From positions 6,028,001-6,092,000 of the forward strand of contig NC_019973.1 in NCBI RefSeq assembly GCF_000230995.2: a stretch of DNA of 64,000 bases, read 5' to 3'. Within the stretch, counting starts at the first letter, position 1. Every line of letters begins with the position of its first letter. Both the position numbers and the translations under genes were made by a program. Source of the DNA: Mesorhizobium australicum WSM2073. Its GTDB lineage: Bacteria > Pseudomonadota > Alphaproteobacteria > Rhizobiales > Rhizobiaceae. Under the pieces are notes generated by a model, which saw only the letters and a list, made by a program, of their open reading frames with translations, did not search any database and was not told where the DNA came from. Positions 39,266 through 48,944 of this stretch are shown here, in pieces.

Positions 39266-40807
39266 ATGGACACGACGGCCCGACATAGCGAGACCGACGA
39301 GCGGCTTCCGGCCTCCGCTCCCCGCCTGGCGCTGTCCGGCATCTCCAAGAGCTTCCCCGGTGTCCGTGCCCTGCACAATGTCAGCCTGTCGCTCTATCCC
39401 GGCCAGGTGACCGCGCTGATCGGCGAGAACGGCGCCGGCAAGTCGACGCTGGTCAAGATCATGACCGGCATCTACCAGCCCGATGCCGGCACGATCAGCA
39501 TCGACGGCCAGGCCGTCGCGCTGCCCAGCGCGCACGCCGCCTTCGGCCATGGCGTCACCGCCATCCATCAGGAAACCGTGCTGTTCGACGATCTCAGCGT
39601 CGCCGAAAACATCTTCCTCGGCCATGCGCCGCGCACGCGCTTCGGCACCATCGACTGGCGCACGATGCGCAAGAATGCGCACGAAGTGCTCGACACCATG
39701 CATGCCGGCCATATCGATGCCGATGCGCGGCTCAGGGATCTCGGCATCGCCAACAAACATCTCGTCGCCGTCGCACGCGCCATGTCGATCGACTCCCAGA
39801 TCGTCATCATGGACGAGCCGACCGCAGCCCTTTCGATGAAGGAGATCGAGGAGCTTTTCCTTTTGATCGAATTCCTCAAGGAGCAGGGCAAGGCGATCCT
39901 GTTCATCAGCCACAAGTTCGACGAGATCTATCGCATTGCCGATCGCTACACGGTGTTCCGCGACGGCGAGATGGTCGGCGAAGGCCTGATCAGGGATGCC
40001 GGCCAGAGCCAGATCGTGCGCATGATGGTCGGCCGTTCGGTCGACCACATCTTTCCGCAGCGCAAGGCCGAGATCGGCGCGCCGGTGCTTTCCGTTTCCG
40101 GCCTGTCGCATCCGACCGAGTTCAGGGATATCGGCTTCGAACTGCACAAGGGCGAGATTCTTGGCTTCTATGGCCTGGTCGGCGCCGGGCGCAGCGAGGT
40201 GATGCAGGCGATTTCAGGCATTACCCGCATAAGCGCCGGCACGATCACGCTGGATGGCAAGGCGATCGCGCCGAAATCGGCCGCGGATTCGATCGAGGCC
40301 GGCATCGTCTACGTCCCGGAAGAACGCGGCAAGCAGGGCGTGGTTATCGGCCTGCCGATCTTCCAGAATGTTTCGCTGCCATCGCTCGCCCGCACCTCCA
40401 AATCAGGCATGCTGCGGCTGGCGGAGGAGTTTTCGCTGGCCCGTTCCTACACGGAACGGCTCGACCTCAGGGCCTCCTCGCTCAGCCAGGATGTCGGCAC
40501 GCTATCGGGCGGCAACCAGCAGAAGGTGGTCATCGCCAAATGGCTGGCGACCGCGCCCAAGGTGATCATCCTGGACGAGCCGACCAAGGGCATCGATATC
40601 GGCTCCAAGGCCGCCGTGCACGGCTTCATGGCCGAACTGGTGGCGCAGGGCTTGTCGGTAATCATGGTGTCGTCCGAACTGCCTGAAATTCTCGGCATGT
40701 CCGATCGCGTCGTCGTCATGCGCGAGGGCCTTGTCGCGGCGGTCTACGACAACAAGGGACTGGATGCCGAGACGCTGGTCAGGACAGCAGCAGGGATCGC
40801 GGCATGA
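39266..40807 (+). CDS. rhaT: rhamnose ABC transporter ATP-binding protein
   Basis: This is a 513-residue protein with two fused ABC domains, as in RbsA/MglA-type sugar importers. Domain 1 has Walker A GENGAGKST, a degenerate signature (LGIANKHLVAVARA) and Walker B VIMDEPTA. Domain 2 has a degenerate P-loop (GLVGAGRSE), a strong signature LSGGNQQKV and ILDEPTKGIDIG. The ATG at 39266 is taken; the frame upstream overlaps rhaS. It powers import through RhaP/RhaQ. It overlaps rhaP by four bases. Confidence 0.93.
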   Translation: MDTTARHSETDERLPASAPRLALSGISKSFPGVRALHNVSLSLYPGQVTALIGENGAGKSTLVKIMTGIYQPDAGTISIDGQAVALPSAHAAFGHGVTAIHQETVLFDDLSVAENIFLGHAPRTRFGTIDWRTMRKNAHEVLDTMHAGHIDADARLRDLGIANKHLVAVARAMSIDSQIVIMDEPTAALSMKEIEELFLLIEFLKEQGKAILFISHKFDEIYRIADRYTVFRDGEMVGEGLIRDAGQSQIVRMMVGRSVDHIFPQRKAEIGAPVLSVSGLSHPTEFRDIGFELHKGEILGFYGLVGAGRSEVMQAISGITRISAGTITLDGKAIAPKSAADSIEAGIVYVPEERGKQGVVIGLPIFQNVSLPSLARTSKSGMLRLAEEFSLARSYTERLDLRASSLSQDVGTLSGGNQQKVVIAKWLATAPKVIILDEPTKGIDIGSKAAVHGFMAELVAQGLSVIMVSSELPEILGMSDRVVVMREGLVAAVYDNKGLDAETLVRTAAGIAA

Positions 40808-41784
40808 AAGCTTTCCTCAAATACCGCGAAATCTGGCTGCTCGCGGCCATCGTCGCCTTGATCGGGCTGATCTCGACGCGCTTCCCCGCCTTTGCCGACC
40901 CCGGCAATCTGCGCCAGGTGTTCAACGACACCTCGATCCTGATGATCCTGGCGCTCGGCCAGATGGTCGTCATCCTGACGCGCTCGATCGACCTGTCGAT
41001 GGCGTCGAACCTCTGTTTCACCGGAATGGTGGTGGCGATGCTGAACGCCGCGCACCCGGCGATCCCGATCCCGCTGCTGATCGTCATCGCGCTCGCAGTC
41101 GGGCTGGTGCTCGGCGCCATCAACGGCCTTTTGGTGTGGCGTCTGAACATCCCCTCGATCGTGGTGACGCTGGGCACGCTCACCATCTATCGCGGCGCCA
41201 CTTTCGTCCTGTCCGGCGGCGCCTGGGTCAACGCCGACAGGATGAGCCCGGATTTCATCGGCTTCCAGCGCGCTGCTTTCCTCGGCATTCCGGTTCTGTC
41301 CTGGATCGCTATCCTGGTGATCGCGCTGTTCTTCGTGCTGATGACGCGCACCGCGCTCGGCCGCTCGATCTATGCCATCGGCGTCAATCCGACGGCGTCC
41401 GTCTACACCGGCATCGATGTCGGGCGGACCAAATTCATCGTCTTCTGCATCTCCGGGATGATCGGTGGCCTCTGCGGTTATCTCTGGATCTCGCGCTATG
41501 TGATCGCCTCGGTCGAGGTCGCCAACGGCTACGAGTTGAACATCATCGCCGCCTGCGTCATCGGCGGCATCTCGATCGCCGGCGGCATCGGCTCGGTCGG
41601 CGGCGCCGTGCTCGGCGCGCTGTTCCTCGGCATCATCTCCAACGCTTTGCCGGTCATCAACATCTCGCCCTTCTGGCAGATGGCGATTTCGGGCAGCGCC
41701 ATCATCCTGGCGGTCGTGCTCAACGCGCGCGGCGAACGCCAGCAGGGCCGCATCATCCTCAAGAAAGTGGAAGCGGTGACATGA
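40804..41784 (+). CDS. rhaP: rhamnose ABC transporter permease
   Basis: This is a 326-residue integral membrane protein of the RbsC-type BPD_transp_2 family with about 8-10 hydrophobic segments. Recognisable blocks are ILALGQMVVILTRSIDLSMAS, GAINGLLVWRLNIPSIVVTLG, RSIYAIGVNPTAS and IAGGIGSVGGAVLGALFLG. It starts within the last codons of rhaT and overlaps rhaQ at ATGA, so translation is coupled. It is one half of the rhamnose pore. Confidence 0.93.
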   Translation: MKAFLKYREIWLLAAIVALIGLISTRFPAFADPGNLRQVFNDTSILMILALGQMVVILTRSIDLSMASNLCFTGMVVAMLNAAHPAIPIPLLIVIALAVGLVLGAINGLLVWRLNIPSIVVTLGTLTIYRGATFVLSGGAWVNADRMSPDFIGFQRAAFLGIPVLSWIAILVIALFFVLMTRTALGRSIYAIGVNPTASVYTGIDVGRTKFIVFCISGMIGGLCGYLWISRYVIASVEVANGYELNIIAACVIGGISIAGGIGSVGGAVLGALFLGIISNALPVINISPFWQMAISGSAIILAVVLNARGERQQGRIILKKVEAVT

Positions 41785-42782
41785 CCGACGTCCCCGCCCC
41801 TCGCCACATTCCCGACCGGCTCGACAAGCCGCTCTCTTCGGCGATCTTTTCCTGGGAAGCGCTGCTGGTCGTGGTGGCCATCGCCATCTTTGCCGTCAAC
41901 AGTTTCGCCTCACCCTATTTTCTCGATCCGTATTCGCTGTCCGATCTGACCTTCAATTTCACAGAGAAGGGCCTGATCGCGTTCGCCATGGCGCTGCTGA
42001 TCATTTCGGGCGAGATCGACCTGTCGGTGGCCGCCATCATCGCGCTCGCCTCGACCATGATGGGCATGGCGGTGCAGGCCGGCGCCGGCACGCCAGTGCT
42101 TGTCCTGATCGGCATCGTCGTCGGGCTCGGCTGCGGCGCCTTCAACGGACTGCTGGTCACGCGCCTCGGCCTGCCTTCCATCGTCGTCACCATCGGCACG
42201 ATGAGCCTTTTTCGCGGCATCGCCTTCATCACTCTCGGCGACCAGGCCTACAAGGGCTATCCCGAAAGCTTCGCCTTCTTCGGCCAGGGTTATGTCTGGT
42301 GGGTGGTGTCGTTCGAACTGGTGCTCTTCCTCATCGCGGCCGTCATCTACTGGTTCCTGCTGCACCGGACTAGCTTCGGCCGCCGGGTCTTCGCGATCGG
42401 CAACAATCCGGTCGCGGCGCAGTTTTCCGGCGTGCGCGTCGGCCGTATAAAATTCATCCTGTTTTGCCTGACCGGCCTGATGTCGGGCATCGCCTCGGTG
42501 CTGATCACGTCGCGGCTCGGCTCGACGCGTCCGTCGATCGCGCAGGGCTATGAGCTGGAGGTCATCACCATGGTGGTGCTCGGCGGCGTCAGCATCCTCG
42601 GCGGCGCCGGCAGCATCGTCGGCGTGGTGCTTGCCGCCCTGATCATGGGGCTGGTGACCTTCGGCCTCGGACTGCTCAACGTGCCCGGCATCGTCATGTC
42701 GATCTTCATCGGCCTGCTGCTGATCACCGTCATCGCGCTGCCGATCGTCTGGCGGCGGCTGCGCGGGGGGCGCCTGGCCTGA
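41781..42782 (+). CDS. rhaQ: rhamnose ABC transporter permease
   Basis: This is a 333-residue paralogue of RhaP with the same family blocks ([72 protein letters not shown]). The ATG at 41781 overlaps the rhaP stop as ATGA. It forms a heteromeric permease with RhaP. Its stop overlaps the rhaU start by one base. Confidence 0.93.
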   Translation: MTDVPAPRHIPDRLDKPLSSAIFSWEALLVVVAIAIFAVNSFASPYFLDPYSLSDLTFNFTEKGLIAFAMALLIISGEIDLSVAAIIALASTMMGMAVQAGAGTPVLVLIGIVVGLGCGAFNGLLVTRLGLPSIVVTIGTMSLFRGIAFITLGDQAYKGYPESFAFFGQGYVWWVVSFELVLFLIAAVIYWFLLHRTSFGRRVFAIGNNPVAAQFSGVRVGRIKFILFCLTGLMSGIASVLITSRLGSTRPSIAQGYELEVITMVVLGGVSILGGAGSIVGVVLAALIMGLVTFGLGLLNVPGIVMSIFIGLLLITVIALPIVWRRLRGGRLA

Positions 42783-43099
42783 TGCCCGAGAAATACGCAT
42801 TCAAGATGATGCTCAAACCCGGCATGAAGGCCGAGTACAAAAAGCGCCACGATGAAATCTGGCTGTCGCTGGTCGCGTTGCTGAAGCAGGCCGGCGTCTC
42901 CGACTACTCCATCCATCTCGACGAGGAGACGAACATCCTGTTCGGCGTGCTGTGGCGGCGCGATGGTCACGGCATGGACGATCTGCCTAAGCATCCGGTG
43001 ATGCAGCGCTGGTGGGCTGAAATGGCCGACATCATGGAGACGAAACCGGATAACGAGCCGGTGGCGGTGCCGCTGGAAATAATGTTCCATATGGAATGA
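42782..43099 (+). CDS. rhaU: L-rhamnose mutarotase
   Basis: This is a 105-residue protein of the RhaM/RhaU family: [23 protein letters not shown], active-site His in [22 protein letters not shown], and [11 protein letters not shown]. It interconverts the alpha and beta anomers of L-rhamnose, supplying the form used by the next enzyme; in R. leguminosarum rhaU is described as a mutarotase needed for growth on rhamnose. It overlaps both rhaQ (1 base) and rhaK (ATGA). Confidence 0.94.
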   Translation: MPEKYAFKMMLKPGMKAEYKKRHDEIWLSLVALLKQAGVSDYSIHLDEETNILFGVLWRRDGHGMDDLPKHPVMQRWWAEMADIMETKPDNEPVAVPLEIMFHME

Positions 43100-44472
43100 G
43101 CGCGGTCCGCCACATCGCCGTCATTGACATCGGCAAGACCAACGCCAAGGTGGCGCTGGTCGATCTCGCCACATTGAGCGAGGTGACGCTGCGCCGGATG
43201 GCGAACGCGCCGGTGCGACAAGCGCCCTACCCGCATCATGATGTCGGAGCGCTATGGGCGTTCATCCTCGACAGCCTTGCCGACCTCAATCGCGAACAGC
43301 GCATCGACGCCGTGTCGATCACCACGCATGGCGCGACCGGCGTGCTGGTCGATGCCACGGGCGAGCTGGTGCTGCCTGTCCTCGATTATGAATACGATGG
43401 GCCCGATGAGCTCGCGTCCGACTATGACGCGATCCGCCCGCCCTTCTCCGAGACCGGCACGCCGCGCCTGCCGCTCGGCCTCAATCTCGGCGCGCAATTC
43501 TTCTGGCAGCAGCAAAGTTTCCCGACGGAGTTCGCCAGGGCCGCCGCGATGCTGATGTACCCGCAATACTGGGCGCTGCGCCTGACCGGCGTGGCCGCCA
43601 ACGAGGTCACCTCGCTCGGCTGCCACACCGATTTGTGGAACCCCTGGACGGGGGATTTTTCGGCGCTGGTCGATCGCCTGGGCTGGCGCGAGCTGATGGC
43701 TCCCGTACGGCCGGCCAGGGACCGGCTTGGCTCGATCCTGCCCGCGCTTGCGGAGCGGACCGGGCTCGATCCACAAACCCCGGTCTTTTGCGGCCTACAC
43801 GATTCCAACGCCTCGCTGCTGCCGCATCTCCTGTCAGATGCGCCGCCCTTCTGCGTGGTCTCGACCGGCACCTGGGTGGTGTCGATGGCGGTCGGCGGCA
43901 AGACGGTAGCGCTCGATCCGGCAAGGGATACGCTGGTCAATGTCAATGCGCTCGGCAACCCCGTGCCCTCTGCGCGGTTCATGGGCGGCCGCGAATTCTC
44001 GCTGCTGACCGAGGGCTCGGCGCAGAGCTGGAGCGACAGCGATGTCGCCGCGGTGCTGGCGCGCAAGACGTTGCTTTTGCCTTCGATCCAGCAAGGCTCG
44101 GGGCCGTTTCCGCATCACACCGCCGCCTGGCGCAAGGGCGAGGCGATCCCACCCGGCCAGCGCTTTGCCGCCATCTCCTTCTATCTGGCGCTGATGACGG
44201 CGACCTGCCTCGACCTCGTCGGCGGCGATGGCCCGACGACCGTCGAGGGGCCTTTCGCGCGCAATCAATTGTTCACGCGGATGCTCGCCGCGAGCACTGG
44301 CCGCGCCGTCATCGCATCGGAAGCCGCTACCGGCACCAGCATCGGGGCCGCCCTGCTTGCATCGGACCAGCGCGCGGCGCATGGCAAAGGTCAAACACTG
44401 GAGCCGCCGGCCGATCCGGCCTGGGCGGAATATATCAGCGCGTGGCGAGCAGCCGTCGAGGCTATTGGCTGA
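43096..44472 (+). CDS. rhaK: rhamnulokinase / rhamnose kinase (FGGY family)
   Basis: This is a 458-residue FGGY-family sugar kinase: [15 protein letters not shown] (ATP/phosphate loop), [26 protein letters not shown], and [14 protein letters not shown]. Last gene of rhaRSTPQUK. It phosphorylates the sugar; in R. leguminosarum rhaK is also required for transport activity of the RhaSTPQ system, an unusual coupling. It ends convergent with, and directly abutting, the racemase gene. Confidence 0.93.
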   Translation: MSAVRHIAVIDIGKTNAKVALVDLATLSEVTLRRMANAPVRQAPYPHHDVGALWAFILDSLADLNREQRIDAVSITTHGATGVLVDATGELVLPVLDYEYDGPDELASDYDAIRPPFSETGTPRLPLGLNLGAQFFWQQQSFPTEFARAAAMLMYPQYWALRLTGVAANEVTSLGCHTDLWNPWTGDFSALVDRLGWRELMAPVRPARDRLGSILPALAERTGLDPQTPVFCGLHDSNASLLPHLLSDAPPFCVVSTGTWVVSMAVGGKTVALDPARDTLVNVNALGNPVPSARFMGGREFSLLTEGSAQSWSDSDVAAVLARKTLLLPSIQQGSGPFPHHTAAWRKGEAIPPGQRFAAISFYLALMTATCLDLVGGDGPTTVEGPFARNQLFTRMLAASTGRAVIASEAATGTSIGAALLASDQRAAHGKGQTLEPPADPAWAEYISAWRAAVEAIG

Positions 44473-46299
44473 TCAGAGAATTCGCTTACCGAAGGCCGAC
44501 ATGACGAAGTTGACCGTGTCGCTACCGATCCTGGGCTCCAGATCGGTACTCAGGCCGGAGACATCCATCGACAGCAGCCCGCCGGAAAGCGCTATCGCCT
44601 CCATCGCCTGATGCGTCTCGCGCACGGTGAGGCCGCCGGAGCCAGCCGCCCAGCCGGCGAATTCGGTCGCAGTGGGCGAATAGCTGACATGAAACCCTTG
44701 CGTGCCCGAGGTGGCGATGCGGATTGCCTCGTGCATCAGGTCGCGCATGCCCATGGCGTCGATATCGGTCATCGTGAAGGCCGAGACGCGCGAATCCTTC
44801 AACACCCGCACTTCCGCCGGGTCGGCATGGCGCAGTCCGATGACGACGACGTTTTCCGGCGACAGCTGCGGCTGCAGCGCGCCCGGCTTGTGGTCGAGGC
44901 CAAGCGAGCGCGCCAGTACCGACACTTCCGGCAAGTCGATGCCATCTTCGTCCTCCGGCATCAGCGCGGCGATGGAATCGATCCAGATCAGGCCGAAGGA
45001 GTGGGTCGCGCGGGCCGTTGCGGTCAGCGCCTTGTGCGCGATGCGACGATCGGCGCCCGCGGCGAACCGGATCAGGCCCGAGGGCGGCCGATCGACATCG
45101 GCCAGTTCGACGACGTCGAAATTCATCGCCTCCAGCCGGGCGCCGGTTGCTTCGCGCGCGAGGATGCGAGCCGCTTCCGCTTCGGCCGAGATCGACACCA
45201 TCTTGCGGCCGGAGAAATCCGCGACATCGTGCATCGGTGCTTTTTCGACATATTCCGAGGTCATCGCCAGAAGCATGGCGCCGTAGCTCATGCGGAAGGC
45301 GACGCGGTCACCAACGGCGAGCGGCGGGTCGGCATCCTGCACATCGAGCAGCAGATGGTCACTGGAGGCGCCGAGCACCCTTATCCCCTTGGCGATCGGC
45401 GCCAGTCCCTCGACCAGTACGTCCTCGCGGCCGATATTGGCGATGGCGCGCAGCCTGTCGCCTTCGTCGGGAAAGACCGGCTGGTTGCCGAAGGCGTCGT
45501 AGCCGGAGGTGCCGATCGGCCGCGACGGCTTGAGCTTGACCTCGATGACGTCGCTGGTCAGCCGGCAGGCATCGGGTTCGAGTTCCGCCCATGGGACATC
45601 GCGGAAGGTCTCGACACCGCCCTGCAGGATCGCCTCGCCGATGCGCAAATTGTTGATGCCGGCCGGCAATTTGCCTTCGAGCAGCAGCGGCAGCGACGAC
45701 GACGCGCCGCCGGAGATGAAGTCCAGGCTTTTCCCGGACAGGCGTTCGGTCTTGTAGGCATGAGCGACGAGCTGGCCGAGATTTTCCTCCGTCGGCATGA
45801 TGGCGCCGAAGCAACCGAGATTGGTGCCGATGCCGGCGATGCGCACGCCCTTCATGTCGAGAATCCGCTCGACGGTGGGGATGAGGTCGTTCGGCCAGAT
45901 GCCTTCGCGGAGGTCGCCGAGATCGATCATCAGCATGATGTTGTGGACGCGGCCCATACGCTCGGCGATGCGCGAGATCTCGCGGATGATCGTCAGCTCC
46001 GACTGCAGGCTGACGTCGACGGTGCGCACCACCTCCTCGACGCGCGCCATCGGCGGGCTGCGCAACAGCATGATCGGCGCGCTGATACCGCTGTCGCGCA
46101 GCCGGCGGATGTTTTCGAAACGCGACTCGGCGATCCCGGAGACGCCGCCGCGCAGCATGGCGCGCGCCACTTGCGGCATGCCGCAAGTGCCCTTGGTGAC
46201 GCCGAAAACCTTGATGCCCGAAAGCGCGCAGCGGTCCACGACGGTGCGGGCATTGCGCTCGATGCGGCCAAGGTCGATGGCGACTTGCGGTCCCGACAT
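44473..46299 (-). CDS. PLP-dependent racemase (Orr-like) fused to a degenerate arginase-like domain
   Basis: This is a 608-residue protein. The ATG at 46299 follows AGGGGATAGG; a longer frame overlaps dadA. Residues 1-400 resemble the alanine/ornithine racemase family (catalytic lysine in VFGVTKGTCG, IDLGDLREGIWP, GIGTNLGCFG, FISGGASSSLP, NNLRIGEAILQG). Residues about 435-608 resemble the ureohydrolase fold (LIWIDSIAALM, ENVVVIGLRHADP, GSGGLTVRETHQAME), but the metal motifs are lost: DAHAD has become DSIAA and SFDVD has become SYSPT. So the second domain is probably a non-catalytic pseudoenzyme with a binding or assembly role. One base after the D-amino-acid dehydrogenase gene. Confidence 0.8.
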   Translation of the reverse strand: MSGPQVAIDLGRIERNARTVVDRCALSGIKVFGVTKGTCGMPQVARAMLRGGVSGIAESRFENIRRLRDSGISAPIMLLRSPPMARVEEVVRTVDVSLQSELTIIREISRIAERMGRVHNIMLMIDLGDLREGIWPNDLIPTVERILDMKGVRIAGIGTNLGCFGAIMPTEENLGQLVAHAYKTERLSGKSLDFISGGASSSLPLLLEGKLPAGINNLRIGEAILQGGVETFRDVPWAELEPDACRLTSDVIEVKLKPSRPIGTSGYDAFGNQPVFPDEGDRLRAIANIGREDVLVEGLAPIAKGIRVLGASSDHLLLDVQDADPPLAVGDRVAFRMSYGAMLLAMTSEYVEKAPMHDVADFSGRKMVSISAEAEAARILAREATGARLEAMNFDVVELADVDRPPSGLIRFAAGADRRIAHKALTATARATHSFGLIWIDSIAALMPEDEDGIDLPEVSVLARSLGLDHKPGALQPQLSPENVVVIGLRHADPAEVRVLKDSRVSAFTMTDIDAMGMRDLMHEAIRIATSGTQGFHVSYSPTATEFAGWAAGSGGLTVRETHQAMEAIALSGGLLSMDVSGLSTDLEPRIGSDTVNFVMSAFGKRIL

Positions 46300-46300
46300 C

Positions 46301-47551
46301 CTATCCCCTGTAGACCAGGCCTTGCGGGTCGATCTCCGGCTTGCGGCCGGCAATGAGGTCGGCGAGAAATTTTCCCGAGCCGCACGCCATGGTCCAGCCG
46401 ACATGGCCGTGGCCGGTGTCGAGATAAAGGTTGCGGTATTTCGCCTGGCCGATGACCGGCACCGAGTTCGGCATCATCGGCCGCAAGCCCGCCCATAGCT
46501 CGGCCTTCCTCTCGTCGAAAGCACCGGGGAACAGGTCCTTGCCGGTTCTGAACATGGTGGCGAAGTCGCTGGGTTTGTGGGTGCGGTCGAAGCCGGTGAA
46601 TTCGGCGGTCGAAGCCAACCGCAATCGATTGCCGAGGCGCGAATAGGCCATCAGCTGATCCTCGTCGGCGCCGCCCATGGTCGGGCCTTTGCTCTCATCC
46701 TCCAGCGGAATCGTCGCGGTATAGCCCTTCACCGGATAGACCGGCAGGTCGATGCCGTAGCGCCGGCCGAGCAGGCCGCTCTCCGGCCCCATCGATATGA
46801 CCACCGCATCGCCGGCGATCGGTCCGGCCGAGGTCATCACGGCGCGCACCCGGTCGCCCTCGATATCGAGGCGCTCGACCGTCGTCCCATAAAGGAATCT
46901 CACGCCGAGCTTTTCGGCGGCATAGGCAGCGAGGTTTTCCACGAACTGCCGGGAATCACCAGTCTGGTCGATCGGCGAGTAGACACCGCCGGCGATCTTT
47001 TCCTTCACCCCGGCAAGACCTGGTTCAAGCTCGACCAGCCGGTCGCGGCCGACGATCTCGATGGGCAGGCCATGCTCGGCCAGATAGCGGTAATTGTCGG
47101 TGCCGGTGTCGAGACTGTGCTGCGAGCGGAAGAAGTAGAGGATGCCCTTCTTGCGCTCGTCGTAGTGGATGCCGGTATCGGCGGATATGGCGTTGATGCA
47201 GTCGCGCGAATAGAGCGCCAGCCGCAGCTTGACCTGGCTGTTTGCCCGCAGGCGGGCCACCGTGCACTGGCGAAGGAAGCGCAGGCTCCAGGCGAGGAAA
47301 TAGGGATCGAAGCGCAGCCGCACCTTGATGCCGAGATCATGATTGTAGAGCCCGCGCAGGAACGTCTTGAGTGCCGCGGGCGAGGCCCAGGCGGTGGCGT
47401 CACCTGGAGACACCAGCCCGGCATTCGACTGGCTGGTGCCTCGCGCCGGCGCGGCATGACGCTCGATGACGGTGACCTCGTGGCCGTCGGCGGCCAGATA
47501 GTAGGCTGCCGCCGTACCGACGACGCCGGCTCCAAGCACCGTTATCTTCAT
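46301..47551 (-). CDS. dadA: D-amino-acid dehydrogenase-like FAD oxidoreductase (DadA family)
   Basis: This is a 416-residue protein; ATG at 47551 (a TTG at 47563 adds four residues). Rossmann motif VLGAGVVGTAAAYYLA with VIERH is followed by the DadA signatures SNAGLVSPGDATAWASP, LPVYPVKGYTATIPL, WAGLRPMMPNSVPVIG and LYLDTGHGHVGWTMACGSG. It oxidises D-amino acids to keto acids with electron transfer to the respiratory chain. It is translated together with the racemase gene downstream, suggesting L-to-D conversion followed by oxidation. Confidence 0.9.
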   Translation of the reverse strand: MKITVLGAGVVGTAAAYYLAADGHEVTVIERHAAPARGTSQSNAGLVSPGDATAWASPAALKTFLRGLYNHDLGIKVRLRFDPYFLAWSLRFLRQCTVARLRANSQVKLRLALYSRDCINAISADTGIHYDERKKGILYFFRSQHSLDTGTDNYRYLAEHGLPIEIVGRDRLVELEPGLAGVKEKIAGGVYSPIDQTGDSRQFVENLAAYAAEKLGVRFLYGTTVERLDIEGDRVRAVMTSAGPIAGDAVVISMGPESGLLGRRYGIDLPVYPVKGYTATIPLEDESKGPTMGGADEDQLMAYSRLGNRLRLASTAEFTGFDRTHKPSDFATMFRTGKDLFPGAFDERKAELWAGLRPMMPNSVPVIGQAKYRNLYLDTGHGHVGWTMACGSGKFLADLIAGRKPEIDPQGLVYRG

Positions 47552-47669
47552 GCCATCCCCCAAAGCTCATTGCGGCACCGCGCCTCCACGCTGTGTCGCG
47601 AATACTTGCATAGCGCGTCGCCGCGCGCCTTGCGAGCCCTGGGCTTGTGAGCCCCTGGGGAAAGCGCGC

Positions 47670-48665
47670 TCAGCCCCGCGCGGAGTTCTTGCTGGTCAGG
47701 ATGCGTTCCCAGGCCAGCGCGTCGTTGACGATCTGGTCTAGATCGTCGCGCCGCGGGGTCCAGCCCAGTTCCGACCGGGCGAGATCGGAATTCGCAACCA
47801 CCGCCGCGGCATCCCCGGGACGCCGGTCGCCCATCCTGACCTCGAAATCATGGCCGAAGGCGCGCCGCACGCTTTCGATCACCTCGAGCACCGAATAGCC
47901 ATGGCTGTAACCGCAATTGGCGACGAGGCTGGCGCCCCCGGCGCGCAGCCGCTGCAAAGCCAGGCGATGCGCGGCGGCCAGATCGCTGACGTGGATATAG
48001 TCGCGCATGCAGGTGCCGTCCGGCGTCGGATAGTCGGTGCCGAAGACCTGCATGAAGGGTCGCTTGCCGAGCGCGGTCTCACAGGCGACCTTGATCAGAT
48101 GGGTGGCGCCCGGAGTGGATTGGCCGGTGCGGCCCTTCGGGTCGGCGCCGGCGACGTTGAAATAGCGCAGCGCCGTGTAGCGGATGTCGTGCGCAAGACC
48201 CGCGTCGCGCAGCATCCACTCGCTCATCAGCTTGGACAGGCCATAGGGCGATTCCGGCGCCAGGCGGGCATCCTCGCGCACCGGCTCCAGCCCGGCGCCG
48301 CCATAGACGGCGGCTGTCGAGGAGAAGATGAAATTCGGCACGCCTTCGCGGACCGCGGTTTCGATCAGCGTGCGGGTCTTCGAGGTGTTGTTCTCATAGT
48401 AGGCGAGCGGATCGGCTACCGATTCCGGCACGACGATGGAGCCGGCGAAATGGATGATAGCGTCGACATGATTGTCCCGGATGGTCCCGCCGACCAATTC
48501 CTTGTCGGAGACATCGCCGACAATCAGCTTTGCCTCCGGCGCCACTGCCCATTCGAAGCCGGTGGAAAGGCGGTCGAGAACAACCACGCTTTCGCCCGCA
48601 TCCAGCAATTCCCAGACCATATGGCTGCCGATATAGCCGGCGCCGCCTGTCACCAAAACCGTCAT
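47670..48665 (-). CDS. galE: UDP-glucose 4-epimerase
   Basis: This is a 331-residue extended SDR. The ATG at 48665 yields MTVLVTGGAGYIGSHM with the NAD-binding GxxGxxG; the catalytic YxxxK is YGLSK, with SSTAAVYG upstream and the galactose-pathway pattern YFNVAGADP, DYPTPDGTCMRDYIHV. It interconverts UDP-glucose and UDP-galactose for surface polysaccharide. It runs opposite to hemA with 279 bases between; no clear promoter could be assigned there. Confidence 0.95.
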   Translation of the reverse strand: MTVLVTGGAGYIGSHMVWELLDAGESVVVLDRLSTGFEWAVAPEAKLIVGDVSDKELVGGTIRDNHVDAIIHFAGSIVVPESVADPLAYYENNTSKTRTLIETAVREGVPNFIFSSTAAVYGGAGLEPVREDARLAPESPYGLSKLMSEWMLRDAGLAHDIRYTALRYFNVAGADPKGRTGQSTPGATHLIKVACETALGKRPFMQVFGTDYPTPDGTCMRDYIHVSDLAAAHRLALQRLRAGGASLVANCGYSHGYSVLEVIESVRRAFGHDFEVRMGDRRPGDAAAVVANSDLARSELGWTPRRDDLDQIVNDALAWERILTSKNSARG

Positions 48666-48944
48666 CCCAAGTCCTCGCTTACCCAAGATTTATCGGAAAC
48701 TGTCTCAACAACCGCCTTACTGGAAAGCCCGGCGGATGGCCATTAGAACGAGAGGTAACCGGCGTTCACTTGATGTGGCATCGTGCGGAAACAAAAGTGA
48801 TCCACTGAGCGTGTCGTGAAGCGGAATAGGCCACGATCCGTCAACGTTAGGAACAGGTGTGGGGCGTGGCATTTTGACCAAAATGGCCCGGTGGACGGCC
48901 AAAAGGCCAATGATTATGATGCCGCGCAAAATTGGGAAGTCGAC

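Noticed and set aside
44611..46356. 581-residue + strand open frame opposite the racemase gene
   Set aside because: Antisense shadow; the minus-strand frame has the PLP lysine and family motifs.
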